DNA from: Erythrobacter sp. HI0063
GTDB taxonomy: Bacteria; Pseudomonadota; Alphaproteobacteria; Sphingomonadales; Sphingomonadaceae
Assembly (NCBI RefSeq): GCF_001635685.1
Contig: NZ_LWFF01000235.1
Coordinates: forward strand, 1-64,000
Length of the DNA: 64,000 nucleotides
Direction: 5' to 3'
Below, piece by piece: positions 53,194 to 62,767 of this stretch; the first letter of the stretch is position 1, and each line of letters opens with the position of its first letter. The notes under the pieces were generated by a model. The model ran no database searches. It was not told the origin of the DNA and was given only the letters and a program-made list of their open reading frames with translations. The position numbers and the translations under genes are program-made.

Positions 53194-54099
53194 TCAGAAC
53201 CGGTGACGGTTTACGGCGTCGAGCTGCGAGCCGATGGGCTCGGGAAGTTCAGCCTGTGCGAACGCGGCCTTTTCGGTGAAAAAGTCGTCCATCGGGACAT
53301 CTTTCCACCAGACCTTGCGGTTTGGATCCCAGCTATATCCGCGCGCCTTCAACAAGTCCTTCGCTTCGTAGGGCGCGCCCTTTGCGCGGACCCGTACCGC
53401 GCCGTCATCCGACGATTGCAGAAGGCACTGAAGGTAGGTCCGCTCTTTGGTTTCATTGTCCACGCCGTCGACCAAGCGGGTCGGGAGCTGAAGAAGCTGG
53501 AACAGCGCCCAGACATCGATCTCAGCACGATGCCCGTCGAAGAAGGCGCCGTGGTCCACCAGCAGGTGTTCCAGCTTTCGGCACGAATGCCCGAACGTGG
53601 CCCATGGGATCTCGAAGCAGGAGCAGGCCCACGGCATCGTCGCGGTCGTCGGAAATTGCCGGTCGACGAAAGCGACATCGAACCGAGCATTGTGCGCAAC
53701 CACGATATGGCATCGCTCGAGCGTTCGAAGGATGATCTTCTCGTCGAGAACTTGGCCCGCCAGATCATCATCGGTCAGACCGGTCAGCTCGACGATTTCC
53801 GGTTTCAGGGGACGGCAGGGATCCTGGCGCCAGGATTTCGGTTTCGAATGTCCGATCACGCAGCCGTTCTGATCGACCGCCACATGCATCATCGCCAGTT
53901 CGATGATCGCATCGGTCGTCGGATCGAGGCCTTCGGTCTCGACATCCAGAATGGCGATCCTACGCCCGCCTTCCGGCAGATCGTCAGGCAAATTATCGAA
54001 CGGCTTCGGCAGCCTTTCGAGTACGCGGTAGTCGGGATGGTCGCGCAGCAGCGCGGCCGCGGCGGTTACATCCGCCGTGCGAGAGAACGGTCTCGTCAT
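53194..54099 (-). CDS. DnaQ-like 3'-5' exonuclease (DNA polymerase III epsilon-type)
   Basis: 301 residues from the ATG ending at 54099, with GGAGA seven bases upstream. RIAILDVETEGLDPTTDAIIE (ExoI DxE), VVAHNARFDVAFV (ExoII) and GHRAEIDVWALF (ExoIII with His and Asp) are all present. A C-terminal extension of about 100 residues (AKGAPYEAKDLLKARGYSWD, VWWKDV) is a known add-on in plasmid-borne relatives. Proofreading-type exonuclease for repair or replication of the element. Confidence 0.85.
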   Translation of the reverse strand: MTRPFSRTADVTAAAALLRDHPDYRVLERLPKPFDNLPDDLPEGGRRIAILDVETEGLDPTTDAIIELAMMHVAVDQNGCVIGHSKPKSWRQDPCRPLKPEIVELTGLTDDDLAGQVLDEKIILRTLERCHIVVAHNARFDVAFVDRQFPTTATMPWACSCFEIPWATFGHSCRKLEHLLVDHGAFFDGHRAEIDVWALFQLLQLPTRLVDGVDNETKERTYLQCLLQSSDDGAVRVRAKGAPYEAKDLLKARGYSWDPNRKVWWKDVPMDDFFTEKAAFAQAELPEPIGSQLDAVNRHRF

Positions 54100-54282
54100 G
54101 GGTAATCTCCGATAAGGATGGTTCATGACTGATCGAGGCCGAAGGTCCGAGAGCGACGCTCTCTATTTTCCCTTCAACCTCTTTCGGTCACAAACTCGGC
54201 TCCTGCCGGGTCTTCTTCTTTCGCCGCTCCTTTGGTGTGGGGCGGCGCCTTCCTTTGCAGCAATCGAACGTAGATGATTTCG

Positions 54283-56835
54283 CTATCGCGAATGACGACG
54301 CGCGAAAGCTTTTTGAGCCGGTGTCATGTTCTTGATGAGCGTTTCATCTACCACCAACGTGGGACTCATGTCGGGCGCCATTTCGATCGCACCTTCCACG
54401 ATCATCTGTTCGCGTTGGTCGAGCCGATGAAACCATGTGGAGCGTTTGCCGCCTTTTCGCGCTTTCTTGAGCAAGCGTTGGGCGAGCTCCTGCCGAGCGA
54501 TCGTGAGATCGTGCAAGGTGTGAGGTTCACCGGAAAGTACGTAGGCTTCGATGTCCGGATCGGTGCTTTCGATTTTGGGCTTGCCTCGATTGACGGCGCT
54601 TCGGAGGAAAACCGGATTTTCGTTTTCACGCTGAAGAGCAATCGGGGGCCAATCGCGTCGTCCTTTGTACACCACCCCGTCGTCTGTGATCGTAGCCTCG
54701 CCACGTTCAATCAAATTCAGCAATATGCCTCGCTCGGCTTCCTGGTGGAAATACTGCGCCATCAGAAAGCCCTGAAGGCGGGGACTTGAAAGATCTTCCG
54801 GGTTTGCGTCCAGAGCCTTCTGTACCCATGCAATGGACTGGCCGGTTGGTTGCTCGTAATCTTGGACGAGTTCGTCGCGATGGTCGGGAGCATTCTGAAC
54901 GCGGATCATCGCGCGACGATCATTTGGTCGAAGCTGCGATGCCGTATCGATCCTGTCACCTTTAGGTATATTGGCATCCATAACCTTGTTGACCACACGG
55001 TCGTTATAGCGTTTCGCCCCCTCCGCATCGCGAGCATTAAGCGCCTTGGTCAATTTCTCGATACGACGCCACAGGGGATGTGGCGGCGGTTGGCCATCAA
55101 GACTGGAAGAGGCCGTCCCTACACGGAAGCCATTGATCCTCTTCCGTTGTTCTTTATCGCCGAAGACAATTCCTTCCTGCGCCGCGAGACGACAATATTC
55201 CGCGATGTCACGCTTCGATCCGAAGATTTTGAAATCTTCGCCCCATTTCAGCTGAGCCAGTCTCAAGGCCTGCAACTTGTCCGCGCCCTTCATGATAGTG
55301 ATGAAGGAGCGATATTCGATAAATTCGAGCCTACCCTGCTTTCGCCACTGATTTGTATCCCAGTATCGGGTTCTCGCGTACCCTGAATAAAGCTCGATCA
55401 TCTGGTCGAAGCGCTCGATGTCGAGCTGCCACGCGATGGCCTCCGCCTGATCGCGGAGAGACGGATTGGGATTCTGCTTCGCCCGTTCTTCCTTACGGCG
55501 GTTTTCGTTCAGTTTGGACTTTTTTGCGTGATCAGCCCTGGCTCTACGCGCCACTTCTCGGATCTGTCGATTGACCTCATGCCGGTCCTTCACTCGCATT
55601 TTACGAAGGTTTTCATCGGCGAGTTGAGCGATACGTTCCGCTTCGGCATCGACGAGGCCTTTAGCGTTCCGCCGGACCTCGGCGTCGGCCTTGTCTGCCT
55701 TCTTCATCGTGAAGCGCGGGCAAATGAAAGGTCGAAGCAGCTCCGGACGCGAAGGAGGATAAAAGGTCTTGCGGAACCTGCCGGTGAGCTCGGTCATGCT
55801 TGCCGTGCTGATTGCAGCGCTCGCAGCGATATGGCGATCATCGCCCAACATCAGGCGACCGTTTCCTCGGTAGTCCACGTACCGGACGCCGATCATGGCG
55901 AGACTGTCGTGCAACTCGTCCCAGGACTTAGCTCGTTTGATGCGCGGTGCTATCATCAGCTTCGCGACCCGTTCATCGTCCCATTCCGGCGCCTCGATTT
56001 CGAGACCCTTTGACTCGGCACGAAATCTTAGCCACCCCTCATCCGCATGATCGGCAGCCTCGTTGTCGGCCATTATAATCAAGCGATTGTGTCGCACCGA
56101 ATTCGCTGCCGCGGGATCTACCTCGTAACTGCGTGAAGCGACTCGTTGGCCTCTCCAACGATCGTAGATCGCCTCTTCATCCGCGACGAAAAGCGCGTTG
56201 GGCTCGGGATATACGCCATTCTCGAAATCGATACTCGCGGCGAGCATATGCAGCGCTTCGACGTCGAACCCCTTATTGATCTGGAATCCTTTCCCGGTCG
56301 CGGGATTAACGGTCAGTATGACAGCATGGAAGTGACGGTGATCTGTATCGCCATGTTCGGTCAACGAAATCGAAGCAGCTGGACCGTACAAGCGTCGCAA
56401 GTGGATCATGACCTGATCCAGTCCGGCAACAGGATCGGCGAGAATAACGTGGCGAAGATGGGAGGGGTCGGCATCAGCCATCAACACCACTGCGCGCTCG
56501 GTAAACTCTTCGACCTCGATATCGTCGTCTTCGTGGCCGAAAACGGATCTCGTGCGCACCGCGCGTAATTTTTCACCGGGCTTCTTGCTTAGGGTGTAGG
56601 CGAGAAGCGTGCGGGCGGCTTCGTCGATTTGCGCTTCAGTCTCCTCGGCGAAAGCATCGTGTTTCACCGGCACCGGTTCTTGCCCTTGCCGTAGCACACC
56701 AAGTTCAAAACCGATATCCTGATCGGTCGAATATTCCATCACAGCCACCACAGCTCGGGTCATGGCCCGACGGCTTGCCTCGATACCGAGCTTGCTCTTG
56801 AGCTTGTTTTTGCGTGCGGTGCTCTTGACGATCAT
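54283..56835 (-). CDS. relaxase (mobilization nuclease)
   Basis: 850 residues. In the N-terminal domain LRRLYGPAASISLTEHGDTD is followed by HRHFHAVILTV, the HxH metal motif of relaxases; candidate catalytic tyrosines are Y35 and Y80. The rest is a long charged helical region, with no recognisable helicase or primase motif. It should nick oriT and lead the strand into the recipient. It overlaps the MobC-like gene by ATGA. Family (MobP-like or other) cannot be fixed by eye. Confidence 0.75.
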   Translation of the reverse strand: MIVKSTARKNKLKSKLGIEASRRAMTRAVVAVMEYSTDQDIGFELGVLRQGQEPVPVKHDAFAEETEAQIDEAARTLLAYTLSKKPGEKLRAVRTRSVFGHEDDDIEVEEFTERAVVLMADADPSHLRHVILADPVAGLDQVMIHLRRLYGPAASISLTEHGDTDHRHFHAVILTVNPATGKGFQINKGFDVEALHMLAASIDFENGVYPEPNALFVADEEAIYDRWRGQRVASRSYEVDPAAANSVRHNRLIIMADNEAADHADEGWLRFRAESKGLEIEAPEWDDERVAKLMIAPRIKRAKSWDELHDSLAMIGVRYVDYRGNGRLMLGDDRHIAASAAISTASMTELTGRFRKTFYPPSRPELLRPFICPRFTMKKADKADAEVRRNAKGLVDAEAERIAQLADENLRKMRVKDRHEVNRQIREVARRARADHAKKSKLNENRRKEERAKQNPNPSLRDQAEAIAWQLDIERFDQMIELYSGYARTRYWDTNQWRKQGRLEFIEYRSFITIMKGADKLQALRLAQLKWGEDFKIFGSKRDIAEYCRLAAQEGIVFGDKEQRKRINGFRVGTASSSLDGQPPPHPLWRRIEKLTKALNARDAEGAKRYNDRVVNKVMDANIPKGDRIDTASQLRPNDRRAMIRVQNAPDHRDELVQDYEQPTGQSIAWVQKALDANPEDLSSPRLQGFLMAQYFHQEAERGILLNLIERGEATITDDGVVYKGRRDWPPIALQRENENPVFLRSAVNRGKPKIESTDPDIEAYVLSGEPHTLHDLTIARQELAQRLLKKARKGGKRSTWFHRLDQREQMIVEGAIEMAPDMSPTLVVDETLIKNMTPAQKAFARRHSR

Positions 56836-57221
56836 GGCTTTGTGCGCCCGATCCCTGCCGCGTCGAGCAAATGTTGCGCCATCGTGCGGTTCAGCCCACG
56901 CACCGCGAAAGTGAGTTCGGCGATTTTAACGCCTAAATCGTCCAATCGCTCGGTCTCGCCCTCGTATCGATTGATGGTCCGGGCATTCGGATCGAGGTGC
57001 TGGGCCAATGCGCGTGCAACGCGATCGACATTCTGAGTAGCTGTAAGTGCCGGATGTGGGGTGAGACGGGCCGCGACCAAATCGCGGATCAATTCGGCCC
57101 GCGAACCTAAACCCACTGCTACATCGAGTTGATCGACCAAGGTCTGCTCCATTCTGACCTTGACGACTACCATCTTCGAAGCGTCGGACTTCTCAACCGC
57201 GCTGGACTTCCTCTTGCTCAT
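56832..57221 (-). CDS. MobC-like relaxosome accessory protein
   Basis: 129 residues (MSKRKSSAVEKSDASKMVVV). A ribbon-helix-helix-like start (VVVKVRMEQTLVDQLDVAVGLGSRAELIRDLVA, core RMEQTLVDQL and GSRAELIRD) is followed by helices ending VRGLNRTMAQHLLDAAG, as in MobC/relaxosome proteins. It should bind oriT DNA and position the relaxase encoded directly downstream. The intergenic region upstream contains a candidate oriT. Confidence 0.75.
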   Translation of the reverse strand: MSKRKSSAVEKSDASKMVVVKVRMEQTLVDQLDVAVGLGSRAELIRDLVAARLTPHPALTATQNVDRVARALAQHLDPNARTINRYEGETERLDDLGVKIAELTFAVRGLNRTMAQHLLDAAGIGRTKP

Positions 57222-57564
57222 ACCCCCTGCACCTTAAGGCCGAAGGCCGAGAGGTGCTCCAACGGACGGGCCCTCCCGTCCATCCTGCACAAAATCGAAA
57301 CCCTTTTTGACCTGTACATTGGCCGCAAAGGGTTTGTAAAAGCGCCGCAAGCAAGCATCGTTTGGCGGGCCGAAGGATGTCGATTGCCATTGTTCGGCAA
57401 AAGATCGAGTGGCACACGCCGCCAATTCGCCAAAGGTTGATAAAAGTTCGCCACAAGGCGCCGATGTTTTGCCTTCGTCACGCGAAATTCGGTCGCCAAG
57501 AGACAGCAGAGCTGCGGAGATCGGCGGCCAATTTTTCTTTTGGGTGGAAGTTCGCAATGGCGAC
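57222..57564. other. intergenic region with candidate oriT
   Basis: 343 bp upstream of mobC. It holds a GGACGGG/CCCGTCC hairpin (57264-57281) and a 9-bp inverted repeat with 20-bp spacer (57298-57335). Short frames over it (57218-57628) lack family features. Confidence 0.45.
57298..57335. other. candidate oriT inverted repeat
   Basis: AAACCCTTT (57298-57306) and AAAGGGTTT (57327-57335) flank a 20-bp spacer. Long-spaced inverted repeats next to mobC/relaxase genes are typical of transfer origins. The nick site cannot be assigned. Confidence 0.4.
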
Positions 57565-58206
57565 CTACTGCGCATCGACCCACTCCAGCGCAGCACGACA
57601 ATCGTCTGGCACCTTTATTGCCCGCCAACCACCTTCGACCTGGCCGAGAGCGCGTTTCAGCTCGGCGACGTCGACCCCTTTGACGTACGACATCAGAACG
57701 GGCTTGAGGAGGTTTTCCTTATCAACCTGATCTCGCACCATTGTGAATATACGAGGCCTTACAGCGTTCGCTGGCGGGGTGATCGGGGATGGCGTCGATG
57801 CCAGTCTCGGCTCGATCGGCGCTGTCGGAACTGGGATCGGCTGCGGTTCAGGCATTACATCGGCCTGTGGTAAGTCACTAATTTCCCGATTGGGTTTGGT
57901 CGACGTGGCTTTCCTTCCCGAAGTTTTAAATGAACGCCTCTCGATTTGTTCTTTTTCGAGACCTTGGCCGACCTTGATAAGCTCCTCCAGCGTTCTTAAT
58001 GCCGCGCGCTTCAGCGCGACGTTATGATCGTGCTTCAGCTTGGTCGCCACGTGCTCGGCAACCGTCTTGTGGCGGTCATAGGGGAAAACCCTGCCAACAT
58101 CTTTGAATCTATCGCCGTTCAGGCGTAGCCAACGACTTTGAGCATCGGCTGTGGTGCCTCCGTGGAAGAGGCTGGCCATATCGAGTTCTTCAATGTAGAT
58201 TTCCAT
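57565..58206 (-). CDS. hypothetical protein of the mobilization region
   Basis: 213 residues (MEIYIEELDMASLFHGGTTA). An N-terminal helical part (FPYDRHKTVAEHVATKLKHDHNVALKRAAL; core HVATKLKHDHNVA), a Pro-rich linker and a short C-terminal domain (VKGVDVAELKRALGQVEGGW). No family recognised. It lies between the integrase and the candidate oriT on the same strand as the mobilization genes, so a role in transfer or excision is possible. Confidence 0.55.
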   Translation of the reverse strand: MEIYIEELDMASLFHGGTTADAQSRWLRLNGDRFKDVGRVFPYDRHKTVAEHVATKLKHDHNVALKRAALRTLEELIKVGQGLEKEQIERRSFKTSGRKATSTKPNREISDLPQADVMPEPQPIPVPTAPIEPRLASTPSPITPPANAVRPRIFTMVRDQVDKENLLKPVLMSYVKGVDVAELKRALGQVEGGWRAIKVPDDCRAALEWVDAQ

Positions 58207-58416
58207 TGTATCGGCTCCCGGCCTTGTGGCCTCAAAATTGGTTACCGAAACGTTATAGGATGGGGTTAACAGATGCCCAAAGGGGGGGGCTGAGTTCTAA
58301 CTCGCGGTTCGCAAAAGCCTCTCCTACCTTTGCAAGGTACCTTCGCCAGCCCAATGGGTCGAACTTCATATGAGCAAGGACCCGTCGGCTAAGAAAGGCA
58401 GATGCAACTATATCAT

Positions 58417-60492
58417 TCAAGCAAGAAAATGTTTCGCTGCGTTGCGACCTAATGCCGATCCAACTCGCGAACGTTTGTTGATTGGCAACAAGGAAACACT
58501 GGTTGGCTTGGGAACATGAGAAGTAACGCTCAGAACCTGCTGTTGGAGCACCGCCATCCGCTCGGCTAACTCCTTTTCTTCGCCCAGCGCGAGTGCGCGC
58601 CGATTGTAATTTTTGGCGCCTGTCGTTCGACCGCTGTGCCCCACATGGCGGGCCAGCAATGCCTCGCTAACCCCTTCCCCTGCCATCGCGCTGTAGTGAA
58701 ATGTCCGTTGCGAGTGAAAGTCAGCGTGCTTCCCATCCGAGGTTTGAGGAAGCGGTGCAATCGCATGAGCTGCATCGATGATATAGCGCCATGCCGTTCC
58801 ATAAAACCTCGGTCCCCCTGGCTTCATCCAGCGGACGTACCCTCGCTCCTTGTTAATCTTTCCGTAAAGTTCCGGAAAAAGCCTGTCCCAGCCTTCTTCT
58901 TTGATCGCGGCCACATAGTCGGCAAATCCAAGCCGCAAGAGCTCAGTGTGAAGGGGCAAGGCTCGACGACGTGACGAACGTTTCAGACCCCCTGGCGTTT
59001 TGCCGTCCTTACTCTTGGTCATGTTGGCTCGTACCAATACGTAAGGGGTTACAGCATCTATCTCGACGTCTGCGAGTTCTAAACCGCATGCTTCTTCACG
59101 AGACATTCCTGCATATGTGCCCAGCAACGGCACCCAGTAAGCCGCGTCCTGATAAACCATCGGGGTTTGAGCCGGCTTGACGCGTGCGTTACAACCGCCA
59201 CCTCCCTGCCATAGCGGAAGGCCGTAGATCGCGACGAGATTTTTCTCGGTCAGCGGCATGCGTTTTGGGTCGGAGTCGTCAGCCTCGATGCGTTTACGCG
59301 CCTCCTGAAAATTCATGACCATTCCAAAACCATGCCGGTGCATCCAATATGTCAACTTCAGGATATTAGATGCCGATTGGAGCTTCGTCAGGTGACTGTT
59401 GATTGTCCGATCACTGCGGCGCTTCGAAGGATTCAAAATTGGATAGGAGGCAGGGTCAAAAGGCTCTGCCATAGCTCCCTTGACCTGTAGACGCCCCCAA
59501 TTGAAGCCCTTCGGAATACGCCGGAGGCGGCGGACATACTCCTTGATGTCGGCGGGCTCATAGTCCGACATCGCTTTGTCACCCGTCAGCCAGGCAAATA
59601 CTTCAAGCATGTGGCGGGTTTTCCCATTATCGGGCTGCCAATTGTGATCCTCGAACATTGTTTCATGAAGCTCTTCAAGCTGTTCACTGAAACGTACGTT
59701 GGTAATTTTTGCGAAGAACAGGTTGCCTCCACTGACCGTTGCAATTTCGGGCTGGCTGACTAGCGGCATTTCATCATCGACATGATGGGTTGGTGGTGCG
59801 GCGATCGTCTGGGCGACGTCGGACCAGTTTTCATCGAGCAAAGCAATCGGGCTTAGTCGTGCAATATCAATACCTCTTGCGTGCGCCTCGCCGACCCGAA
59901 GATGAGCCTCTGCGTAACCGCGTAAGAGATGTGATCGGCCCTCCCTGCAAGTTCCATCGTTCACGGGAGCGCCAAGCGCTTGAAGATCTTCTTTTGCTGA
60001 TGTTCTGCTAACGCTCATTGGTGTCACGAGGAACTGTAGCACCTTCCATAACAGCATGATTTCCGGCGGTGTCCATCGGTCGTCTATTTCGCTTTCGACG
60101 ATCTCGTGAGGGATCGCGGCTGTATCGTGTGGTACTCTGGCGACGATGCGATAAGCTGCCGCCATAACCTTATGATTGTGGCGATCGGCTCGCGAAGCCA
60201 GCAGGGGCGCCGTGAGATGCGCCGTGGCTCTAGCTAGCTCGTCTTCCAACCCTTTCTTAAAAAGCGCATGCTGTTCGACAACAGTAAGGTGACAGCGATC
60301 AAAATTATGAAACTCGAACATAAGCAGCTCATCCCATCTCGCGGCAAGCAGACGAGCGAGGCGGCGCGCCTCGTCCGGCCTGGTCGTGCCCAATGCGATG
60401 CTTATAGGTTGACTACATTTGTAAGCGGAAGGGAGACGTCTTCGAAAATGATATCGAGCGCCACGCCTCACGAGATAGCTCTGCTGTCTCAT
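58417..60492 (-). CDS. tyrosine recombinase (integrase) of the island
   Basis: 691 residues, long for the class. N-terminal DUF6538-like part (YLVRRGARYHFRRRLPSAY), a core-binding region in the middle, and a C-terminal catalytic domain: Arg in MSREEACGLELADV, Lys-containing beta region, FHSQRTFHYS (H-x-x-R), HVGHSG (second His) and the nucleophile in GAKNYNRRAL. It should carry out site-specific insertion into the tRNA-Gly 3' end and excision with help from an excisionase I cannot identify. Its start lies 140 bp from the attachment core, reading inward. Confidence 0.9.
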   Translation of the reverse strand: MRQQSYLVRRGARYHFRRRLPSAYKCSQPISIALGTTRPDEARRLARLLAARWDELLMFEFHNFDRCHLTVVEQHALFKKGLEDELARATAHLTAPLLASRADRHNHKVMAAAYRIVARVPHDTAAIPHEIVESEIDDRWTPPEIMLLWKVLQFLVTPMSVSRTSAKEDLQALGAPVNDGTCREGRSHLLRGYAEAHLRVGEAHARGIDIARLSPIALLDENWSDVAQTIAAPPTHHVDDEMPLVSQPEIATVSGGNLFFAKITNVRFSEQLEELHETMFEDHNWQPDNGKTRHMLEVFAWLTGDKAMSDYEPADIKEYVRRLRRIPKGFNWGRLQVKGAMAEPFDPASYPILNPSKRRSDRTINSHLTKLQSASNILKLTYWMHRHGFGMVMNFQEARKRIEADDSDPKRMPLTEKNLVAIYGLPLWQGGGGCNARVKPAQTPMVYQDAAYWVPLLGTYAGMSREEACGLELADVEIDAVTPYVLVRANMTKSKDGKTPGGLKRSSRRRALPLHTELLRLGFADYVAAIKEEGWDRLFPELYGKINKERGYVRWMKPGGPRFYGTAWRYIIDAAHAIAPLPQTSDGKHADFHSQRTFHYSAMAGEGVSEALLARHVGHSGRTTGAKNYNRRALALGEEKELAERMAVLQQQVLSVTSHVPKPTSVSLLPINKRSRVGSALGRNAAKHFLA

Positions 60493-60632
60493 CTCAGGCT
60501 GCGCACGCTCTGTATCGCACGCGGGAGCGATTAGAACTTCGGCTGATGTGACCAGCCGTGTGAGAAGCTAAGGGTGAAGAAATTCGCACTGCCGCCTCCA
60601 GATGGCGGTTTTCTGCGGTTGTTTCAGAAGAG

Positions 60633-60652
60633 TGGAGCGGGTAGCGAGAATC
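60633..60652. repeat. attachment-site direct repeat, right copy
   Basis: The 3' end of the tRNA-Gly gene, identical over 20 bp to 8602-8621. GGTTTTCTGCGG at 60607-60618 is 15 bp inside the island and recurs near the left end. Confidence 0.85.
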
Positions 60653-60706
60653 GAACTCGCGCGTCCAGCATGGGAAGCTGGCAGGCTACCATTACATCAT
60701 ACCCGC
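60633..60706 (-). tRNA. tRNA-Gly (anticodon CCC)
   Basis: Minus strand, 74 bases with encoded CCA. Acceptor GCGGGTA/TACCCGC, D-arm, anticodon stem CCAGC/GCTGG with loop TTCCCAT (anticodon CCC, 60672-60674), T-arm with GTTCGATTC. The last 20 bases form the island's attachment core, and the intact gene is rebuilt at this junction. Confidence 0.95.
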
Positions 60707-60875
60707 GTACCGGCGCCCTTTGCCGTGCGGGATTGGTTGCGTCAATCGGGATCGAGACGTCGAACGCATCAATGATGGCCCGAAGGCGGAACGGGCGCGC
60801 TCGGCAGGCTTTGACAGGGGGAGAGCTTGATTTCGCGCCGCCGTCCGGCAAGAGCGCGACCCAGAGGAGAATACA

Positions 60876-62390
60876 ATGCGTCATATCGATCACGTCATTT
60901 CCGGCCATTCCGGTGGCCCGAACGGCAGTGGCGGCGGCAGCGGCCGCTCGCACAAGGTCTGGAACCCGTCCACCGGCGAGGTTCAGGCCGAAGTGCCGCT
61001 TGGCGATGCCGATCTGCTCGCAAAGGCGGTCGAAGTCGCCAAGAAGGTTCAGCCCGAATGGGCCGCAACCAATCCCCAGCGCCGCGCCCGCGTGATGTTC
61101 GAATTCAAGCGGCTGGTCGAAGAGAACAAGCAAGCGCTCGCCGAACTGTTGTCGAGCGAACACGGCAAGGTTGTGGACGACGCGCATGGCGATGTGCAAC
61201 GCGGCCTCGAAGTGATCGAATACGCCTGCGGGATTCCGCAGGCGCTCAAGGGCGAATACACGCAAGGCGCGGGGCCCGGCATCGACGTCTATTCGATGCG
61301 CCAGCCGCTCGGCATCGGGGCGGGCATCACGCCGTTCAATTTCCCGGCGATGATCCCGATGTGGATGTTCGGCATGGCAATCGCGGCGGGCAACGCCTTC
61401 ATCCTCAAGCCCAGCGAGCGCGATCCGAGCGTGCCCGTGCGCCTCGCCGAACTGTTCGTGGAAGCTGGCGCGCCCGAAGGCCTCTTGCAGGTCGTCCATG
61501 GAGACAAGGAAATGGTCGATGCCATCATCGATCATCAGGACATCGCCGCGATCAGCTTCGTCGGATCGAGCGACATCGCGCAATATATCTATTCTCGCGG
61601 CACCGCGAACGGCAAGCGCGTGCAGGCCTTCGGCGGCGCCAAGAACCACGGCATCGTCATGCCCGACGCCGACCTCGACCAGGTGGTGAACGACCTTGCA
61701 GGCGCAGCCTTCGGCTCGGCTGGCGAACGCTGCATGGCGCTGCCCGTGGTGGTTCCGGTGGGCGAGGATACCGCCGATCGCCTGCGCGAAAAGCTGATCC
61801 CCGCTATCAACGCTCTGCGTGTCGGCGTCTCGACCGACAAGGACGCGCATTATGGCCCCGTCGTCACGCCCGAGCACAAGCAGCGCATCGAACAATGGAT
61901 CGACACCGCCGAGAAGGAAGGCGCCGAGGTCGTGATCGACGGGCGCGGCTTCTCGCTTCAGGGGCACGAGGACGGCTTCTTCGTCGGCCCGACCCTGCTC
62001 GACCGGGTGACCACCGACATGGAAAGCTACAAGGAAGAAATCTTCGGCCCCGTGCTTCAGATCGTGCGCGCCAAGGATTTCGAGGAGGCGGTGCGCCTGC
62101 CCAGCGAACACCAATACGGTAACGGCGTCGCCATTTTCACGCGTAACGGCCACGCCGCGCGCGAATTCGCGCACCGGGTCAATGTCGGCATGGTCGGCAT
62201 CAATGTGCCGATCCCGGTCCCCGTCAGCTATCACAGCTTCGGTGGCTGGAAGCGTTCGGGCTTCGGCGACATCGACCAGTACGGGCAGGAAGGCCTGCGC
62301 TTCTGGACCAAGACCAAGAAGGTCACCCAGCGCTGGCCGGATGGCGGCGGGGACGGATCGAACGCCTTCGTCATCCCGACGATGGGATGA
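60876..62390 (+). CDS. mmsA: CoA-acylating methylmalonate-semialdehyde dehydrogenase
   Basis: 504 residues; AGGAG precedes the ATG. TPFNFPAMIPMWMF, LKPSERDPS, FVGSSDIAQYI and GSAGERCMALPVVV (catalytic Cys) are MmsA signatures within the ALDH fold. It converts methylmalonate semialdehyde with CoA and NAD to propionyl-CoA in valine and thymine breakdown. A Gly/Ser insert near the start (GGPNGSGGGSGR) is a local oddity. Its stop overlaps the next start by ATGA. Confidence 0.93.
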   Translation: MRHIDHVISGHSGGPNGSGGGSGRSHKVWNPSTGEVQAEVPLGDADLLAKAVEVAKKVQPEWAATNPQRRARVMFEFKRLVEENKQALAELLSSEHGKVVDDAHGDVQRGLEVIEYACGIPQALKGEYTQGAGPGIDVYSMRQPLGIGAGITPFNFPAMIPMWMFGMAIAAGNAFILKPSERDPSVPVRLAELFVEAGAPEGLLQVVHGDKEMVDAIIDHQDIAAISFVGSSDIAQYIYSRGTANGKRVQAFGGAKNHGIVMPDADLDQVVNDLAGAAFGSAGERCMALPVVVPVGEDTADRLREKLIPAINALRVGVSTDKDAHYGPVVTPEHKQRIEQWIDTAEKEGAEVVIDGRGFSLQGHEDGFFVGPTLLDRVTTDMESYKEEIFGPVLQIVRAKDFEEAVRLPSEHQYGNGVAIFTRNGHAAREFAHRVNVGMVGINVPIPVPVSYHSFGGWKRSGFGDIDQYGQEGLRFWTKTKKVTQRWPDGGGDGSNAFVIPTMG

Positions 62391-62716
62391 TGGCGATGCG
62401 CGAGACATCCATCATCGCTGCAGCCCTTCCGCTCGCTCTCGCACTGGGCGGTTGCGCAGCGACGCAACCGGGCGGTCCGATCGAGGACCGCGAGGCAGGC
62501 GTCACCAGCGGCAGCGAATGCACCGCCGAGCGCACTGAACGCTTCATCGGTCAGACCGCTTCGTCCGACACCGGAGCGGCGATCCTTGCAGCGACAAACT
62601 CGCGCACGCTGCGCTGGGGGCCGCCCGACAGCATGTTCACCATGGATTACCGCCCGGACCGGGTCACCGTGATGTACGACGCCCAGTCGCGGATCACGGA
62701 AATCCGCTGCGGCTGA
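62387..62716 (+). CDS. I78-family peptidase-inhibitor-like lipoprotein
   Basis: 109 residues. Lipobox LGGC (Cys near 23). CTAERTERFIGQTAS, SRTLRWGPPDSMFTMDYRPD and RVTVMYDAQSRITEIRCG follow the I78 inhibitor plan (Cys...IG...R...R...P....T.DYR..R......D....I...CG). Periplasmic. It is translationally coupled to mmsA, though the link to valine breakdown is not obvious. Confidence 0.8.
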   Translation: MMAMRETSIIAAALPLALALGGCAATQPGGPIEDREAGVTSGSECTAERTERFIGQTASSDTGAAILAATNSRTLRWGPPDSMFTMDYRPDRVTVMYDAQSRITEIRCG

Positions 62717-62767
62717 GCACGGCTGCGCCCCTTCCCACCGACAATCTCCCCCGCTAGAGCCCCGCCC

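Noticed and set aside
57218..57628. 136-codon minus-strand frame over the candidate oriT
   Set aside because: Overlaps two better-supported genes in other frames and lacks any motif.
48000..58300. Type IV secretion or coupling-protein genes
   Set aside because: No VirB/VirD4/TraG-like frames with Walker motifs are present; hence called mobilizable only.
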